Positions 61,309 through 64,000 of a stretch of DNA of 64,000 nucleotides are shown here, in pieces (position 1 is the stretch's first letter; every line of letters begins with the position of its first letter). The translations under genes and the position numbers were made by a program. The stretch is from assembly GCA_016709575.1 (NCBI GenBank), contig JADJMM010000008.1, positions 191,690 through 255,689 on the forward strand, read 5' to 3'. The DNA is from Sphingobacteriaceae bacterium. Lineage in GTDB: Bacteria > Bacteroidota > Bacteroidia > B-17B0 > Aurantibacillaceae. The notes beneath the pieces are model-generated. The model did no database searches and was not told the origin of the DNA. It worked only from the letters and a program-made list of their open reading frames with translations.

Positions 61309-62844
61309 ATGAAATCAGGATATTTGCCATAACAATATTACTGGCACCGTCTTTGTCTTTTCTAAAACGATATGGATGCATTGCGTTACTCTCAAACAGG
61401 AGTAGGTGGTACAGCGCGTTTTATAAGTATGGGTGGAGCTTTTGGCGCATTAGGTGGAAACACCAGTTGCTTAAGTTACAATCCTGCCGGTATTGGTATT
61501 TACCGTAAGGGCGAATTAAATATTACACCGGGTGTCAATTTCTCCTCTGTAAAATCATCTTATAATGGTAGTGAGACAAAAGATTTTACACCTGCTTTAT
61601 TTTTAAATGGATTTGGAATTGCAGGTTCTTTGGGATAGTAGGACTAATCCAGGATGTTCGTCATTCACTTGGTATTGCTTTAAATCTAGGTGATTGCAGA
61701 ATTTTAATCCGAGTTCTCACGCTCAGGTCGCGGCCAAGGGTGGTTCAATAATGCAGGACATTTTGAATAATGCCAGATTAGCCAGTATCGCAAATTTAGA
61801 CCTTTCTTATAGTGGTTTGAGCTTATAAGTACCTATTTATTGGATACTATTAATGGGAAGCTATTACGGTTTCATGATCCTAAACAAAACATGTTGCAAA
61901 CAAAAAACATTATTCGTTCAGGTAAAAATGATTGAGATGGGACAGGATATCGGATATACTTTAAAGATAAATTATATTTAGGGGCTAGGCTTAGGTATTC
62001 CTATTGTGAGTTATAATCACAATTCTTCTTATACCGAAAGCGATGACAAAGATTCGTTAAGAATTTACAGAGACGCAAGTAATAATATTCAATCTACTTA
62101 TTCATACCCGGTTTGGGCTTATGATAATTTTGATAATAACGGACTATTAGGTGGATTTAAATCTATGACCTATAACGAAGTTTATAAAACTACAGGTCGC
62201 GGTTATAATTTAAAATTAGGAGCTATTTACCGCGTTAATGAGTTCTTACGTCTTGGTGCTAATTATCAAACACCAACTGTTCTAAATTTAACGGATCTAT
62301 ATTCTTATTCTATGACAACTGTTTTTGATGGTGGCGATGATGTATCAGCCTCTTATCCGGAAAAAACGGTAGTATTTATAAATAAATTATTACGCCAATG
62401 CGTTACGGCGCGAGTATCGGATTTATTTTATAGAAAACTTTTTGGCTATTGGTAGCCATTATGAAAGTTTAAACTACGGATAATAGAACATTACCAGTGC
62501 TGAGCCAAGTTATTTTTCAAGTGTAAATAAAACCATAAGTACAAAGTACAGTCAAACCTCAAACTTAAGAATTGGAGCAGAGGTAAATATTCAAAATGTA
62601 TTTGTTCGTGCGGGTTACGCCATGTATGGTAGTCCTTTCGGAAATACGTTTAGCGGTAAATTTACACGCACAACTTATAGCGGAGGAATTGGTTTTAGAA
62701 ATAAAAACTGCGGCTTTTGATATTGGTTTTGTAAGAAGTATGTATGTTGAAGATTATTTTATGTACAATTCAGATTATGTAAACAAGACCGATCTTTCTA
62801 TTTCTAACACAAATTTTGTTGCCACAGTAGGATGTAAGTTTTAG
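61309..62844 (+). pseudogene. OmpP1/FadL-family outer-membrane transporter, many frameshifts
   Basis: The start at 61309 is 13 bp after the lipoprotein stop. Fragments in several frames read ALRYSQTGVGGTARFISMGG, AFGALGGNTSCLSYNPAGIG and IYRKGELNITPGVNFSS. A middle part has GRGYNLKLGAIYRVNEFLRL and GANYQTPTVLNLTDLY, and the last strands end TNFVATVGCKF at 62844. These are typical of OmpP1/FadL/TodX hydrophobic-compound transporters (about 500 residues). At least six indels or stops occur between 61320 and 62700. A terminator follows directly. The gene may be real and intact in the organism, since the damage matches the rest of the right-hand end. Confidence 0.7.
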
Positions 62845-62871
62845 AATTTCATTCCGGATATATAGCATATT

Positions 62872-62900
62872 AACAAACCCTCTTTTATGGAGGGTTTGTT
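62872..62900 (+). terminator. Strong terminator hairpin after the FadL-like gene
   Basis: AACAAACCCTC (62872-62882) pairs perfectly with GAGGGTTTGTT (62890-62900) across a 7-nt loop. It lies 27 bp past the stop. A short T/A tail follows. Confidence 0.75.
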
Positions 62901-62922
62901 ATTTGGTAAGCTTCTTCTGTTT

Positions 62923-62948
62923 TTGTATTACAATTACACGTACTTTTG
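62923..62948 (+). promoter_or_regulatory. Possible promoter of the ferredoxin gene
   Basis: TACTTTTG (62941-62948) matches the -7 consensus and ends 4 bp before the ATG at 62953. A TTG at 62923-62925 lies 15 bp before it, shorter than the usual 17-23. Confidence 0.4.
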
Positions 62949-62952
62949 TGTC

Positions 62953-63259
62953 ATGGTATTTGATATACGTATTTCGTGCACAAATCAGCGAACCGGAACC
63001 GATAGATTAAGTTGTGGTGAAGCGCATGGCATGGATTTAGTGACTGAATTCAAAAACAGACTAAAGACCTTTAAACTAATCTTAAAATAAGAGCGCAACT
63101 TTGCCTGCCAGGTTGTTTAGGAATTTGTGATTTTGGTCCAACTGTTGCTATTTACCCTGAAGGCATTTTCATGTGGGTGTAAAAAGGGGATGCCTTAAAT
63201 TATCCAATCACACATCATCAATAAAACCGGTTGAACGTTTATTATTAAAGAAGGCGTAA
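62953..63259 (+). pseudogene. Thioredoxin-like [2Fe-2S] ferredoxin domain protein, frameshifted
   Basis: Joined frames give about 102 residues: IRISCTNQRTGTDRLSCGEA with the first Cys pair, HGMDLVTEFKNRLKTFKL, then in another frame CLGICDFGPTVAIYPEGIF with the second Cys pair (C-x3-C), and a KPVERLLLKKA end at 63259. The four Cys and the G-P-x-x-x-x-Y-P-E-G motif are those of (2Fe-2S) ferredoxin-domain proteins related to NuoE. The breaks lie near 63090-63110 and 63175-63230. It is probably an electron-transfer protein of unknown partner. Confidence 0.7.
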
Positions 63260-63269
63260 GGGAGAACCC

Positions 63270-63610
63270 GATATAACTACCGGTATCTCGAAACCTGGTT
63301 TGTTCGAGAAATTTAAATTACAGTTGCAAAAAGATTTTGAAATTGCGGACTGGAAGGAAAGTTTGCGGTTGATTTAATAGCAGAGTATAATTTAATTTTG
63401 AACACTGTACATTTGGAAGTGAAAAAAATGGAACAAATCTTCATCGGGTAAATTTAATGAATTGTTTTACAGAATTGATATAAGTTGACGCAAATTAAAA
63501 AGCATTTAATTTAAATCCGATTCGTCATTAAATGAAATAATTGCAGATTTGATCTCATAAAAAGAGAATTACAGAAAATTGTCATAAAAGAACATTACAA
63601 AACCAAATGA
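63270..63610 (+). pseudogene. Small conserved hypothetical protein, badly broken
   Basis: Fragments read KPGLFEKFKLQLQKDFEIAD, then in other frames NLILNTVHLEVKKMEQ, GKFNELFYRIDIS and a Leu/Lys-rich end. It appears to terminate at TGA 63608-63610, overlapping the next ATG as ATGA. The start is not defined, and at least four indels or stops occur. The helical, charged pattern suggests a small cytosolic protein. I recall similar ORFs near GNAT genes but cannot name the family. Confidence 0.35.
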
Positions 63611-64000
63611 GTAGCATTACAATTAGGGTAGGAGAGAAGAAAGACTTACCAAACATTTTAAATCTTATTAAGGAATTAGCAGAATACGAAAAAGCTCCCG
63701 CTTGAGTTGAAGTAACCGTTGCTGGAAATGGAAAACTGGGCTTCGGTCCAAATAAATTATTCGATTTTTTGTCCATGAGCAAAATGGCATAACCTGGGAT
63801 TGGCTTTATATGATTACAATATTCGACTTGGAAAATGTTTGTTTCGGAAGATATTATTGTCACCGAAAAATGCGTGGCGCAGGAATTGGTAAATTACCAT
63901 TCGATGGAATTGTTTTAGTGGCCAAAAGAAAAAGTACGTCGTTTAGAGGGCAAGTATTAGATTGGAACGAGCCCGCCATTAGATTTTATAAGAAGTACAA
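63607..64000 (+). CDS. GNAT-family N-acetyltransferase (partial, frameshifted)
   Basis: The start at 63607 (MSSITIRVGEKKDLPNILNL, then IKELAEYEKAPA) is typical of spermidine/diamine-acetyltransferase-like GNATs. A TGA at 63703-63705 and an indel near 63790 interrupt the frame. The acetyl-CoA binding motif A (KMRGAGIGKL) is clear at about 63869-63898, and the motif B region (VLDWNEPAIRFYKKY) reaches the window edge. The remaining C-terminus lies outside. It would acetylate an amine or amino group using acetyl-CoA; substrate unknown. Confidence 0.7.

Noticed and set aside
690..64000. Use of TGA as a sense codon in this organism
   Set aside because: TGA ends the adhesin (ATGA overlap with porP) and the GT4 gene at expected positions, and Trp is encoded by TGG throughout. 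The few in-frame TGAs are better explained as errors.
1..64000. tRNA or rRNA genes
   Set aside because: I looked for conserved tRNA T-arm (GGTTCGAATCC-like) and rRNA core sequences in intergenic regions on both strands and saw none. A covariance-model scan would be needed to exclude divergent ones.

Overview
The window comes from an AT-rich genome of the phylum Bacteroidota. The evidence is type IX secretion (T9SS) C-terminal sorting domains, a PorP/SprF-family protein, two-component-regulator propellers, DUF2147, a GAPDH with a long N-terminal extension, the short (eukaryote/archaea-like) prolyl-tRNA synthetase, and promoters of the form TTG-N19/20-TAnnTTTG. Genus cannot be fixed from this window. 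Many genes are split by single-base indels, usually in homopolymers. Their fragments join into full-length family members, so most breaks look like uncorrected long-read errors rather than real pseudogenes. Breaks are dense at 0.7-9.3 kb and 60-64 kb, sparse in the middle, and absent between about 10.3 and 23.0 kb. I report such genes as one feature and say where the frame changes.

Layout. (1) 0-10 kb is accessory DNA. It holds a HigB-like toxin tail, a HigA-like antitoxin and a SecB-like chaperone (toxin-antitoxin-chaperone-like), then a two-gene module of unknown function whose last gene runs into a REP-like palindrome. After these come an ORF6N phage-type gene, secreted proteins, an ECF sigma factor with a membrane partner, a TonB-receptor-like outer-membrane protein, and several palindromic repeats placed directly after stop codons. 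(2) 10-23.5 kb holds a PKD/T9SS protein, a histidine kinase-response regulator pair, a GT-C-like membrane protein, two tandem DUF2147 proteins, a large BNR/sortilin-like protein, and an mntR-mntH pair in which MntH carries a C-terminal universal-stress domain. (3) 23.5-45.3 kb is a tight five-gene minus-strand cluster of about 22 kb. It encodes a giant (about 4,530-residue) repeat adhesin with a gliding-motility/T9SS type-B C-terminus, a PorP/SprF partner, a PD40-PKD-double-SPOR protein, a secreted unknown, and a propeller-SpoIIE phosphatase.

(4) 45.3-51.6 kb is mostly housekeeping: gap, ndk, nrnA, a DUF6913-like gene, dapA, a PyrR-like phosphoribosyltransferase and a second SpoIIE phosphatase. 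(5) 51.6-57.6 kb is a compact Wzx/Wzy polysaccharide set: O-antigen ligase/polymerase, two Wzz-like proteins, a flippase and a GT4 glycosyltransferase. (6) 57.6-64 kb has a conserved hypothetical, proS, a Tyr/Gly/Asn-rich lipoprotein, a FadL/OmpP1-like porin, a thioredoxin-like [2Fe-2S] ferredoxin, a small conserved ORF and a GNAT acetyltransferase cut by the window edge. The last 2.5 kb is heavily corrupted.

The most interesting system is the adhesin cluster. A SprB-like giant protein made of about 50 units of roughly 85 residues, with several independent dimeric (about 500 bp) expansions, sits in one apparent operon with its likely T9SS partner and a membrane sensor-phosphatase that could couple signalling to surface adhesion.
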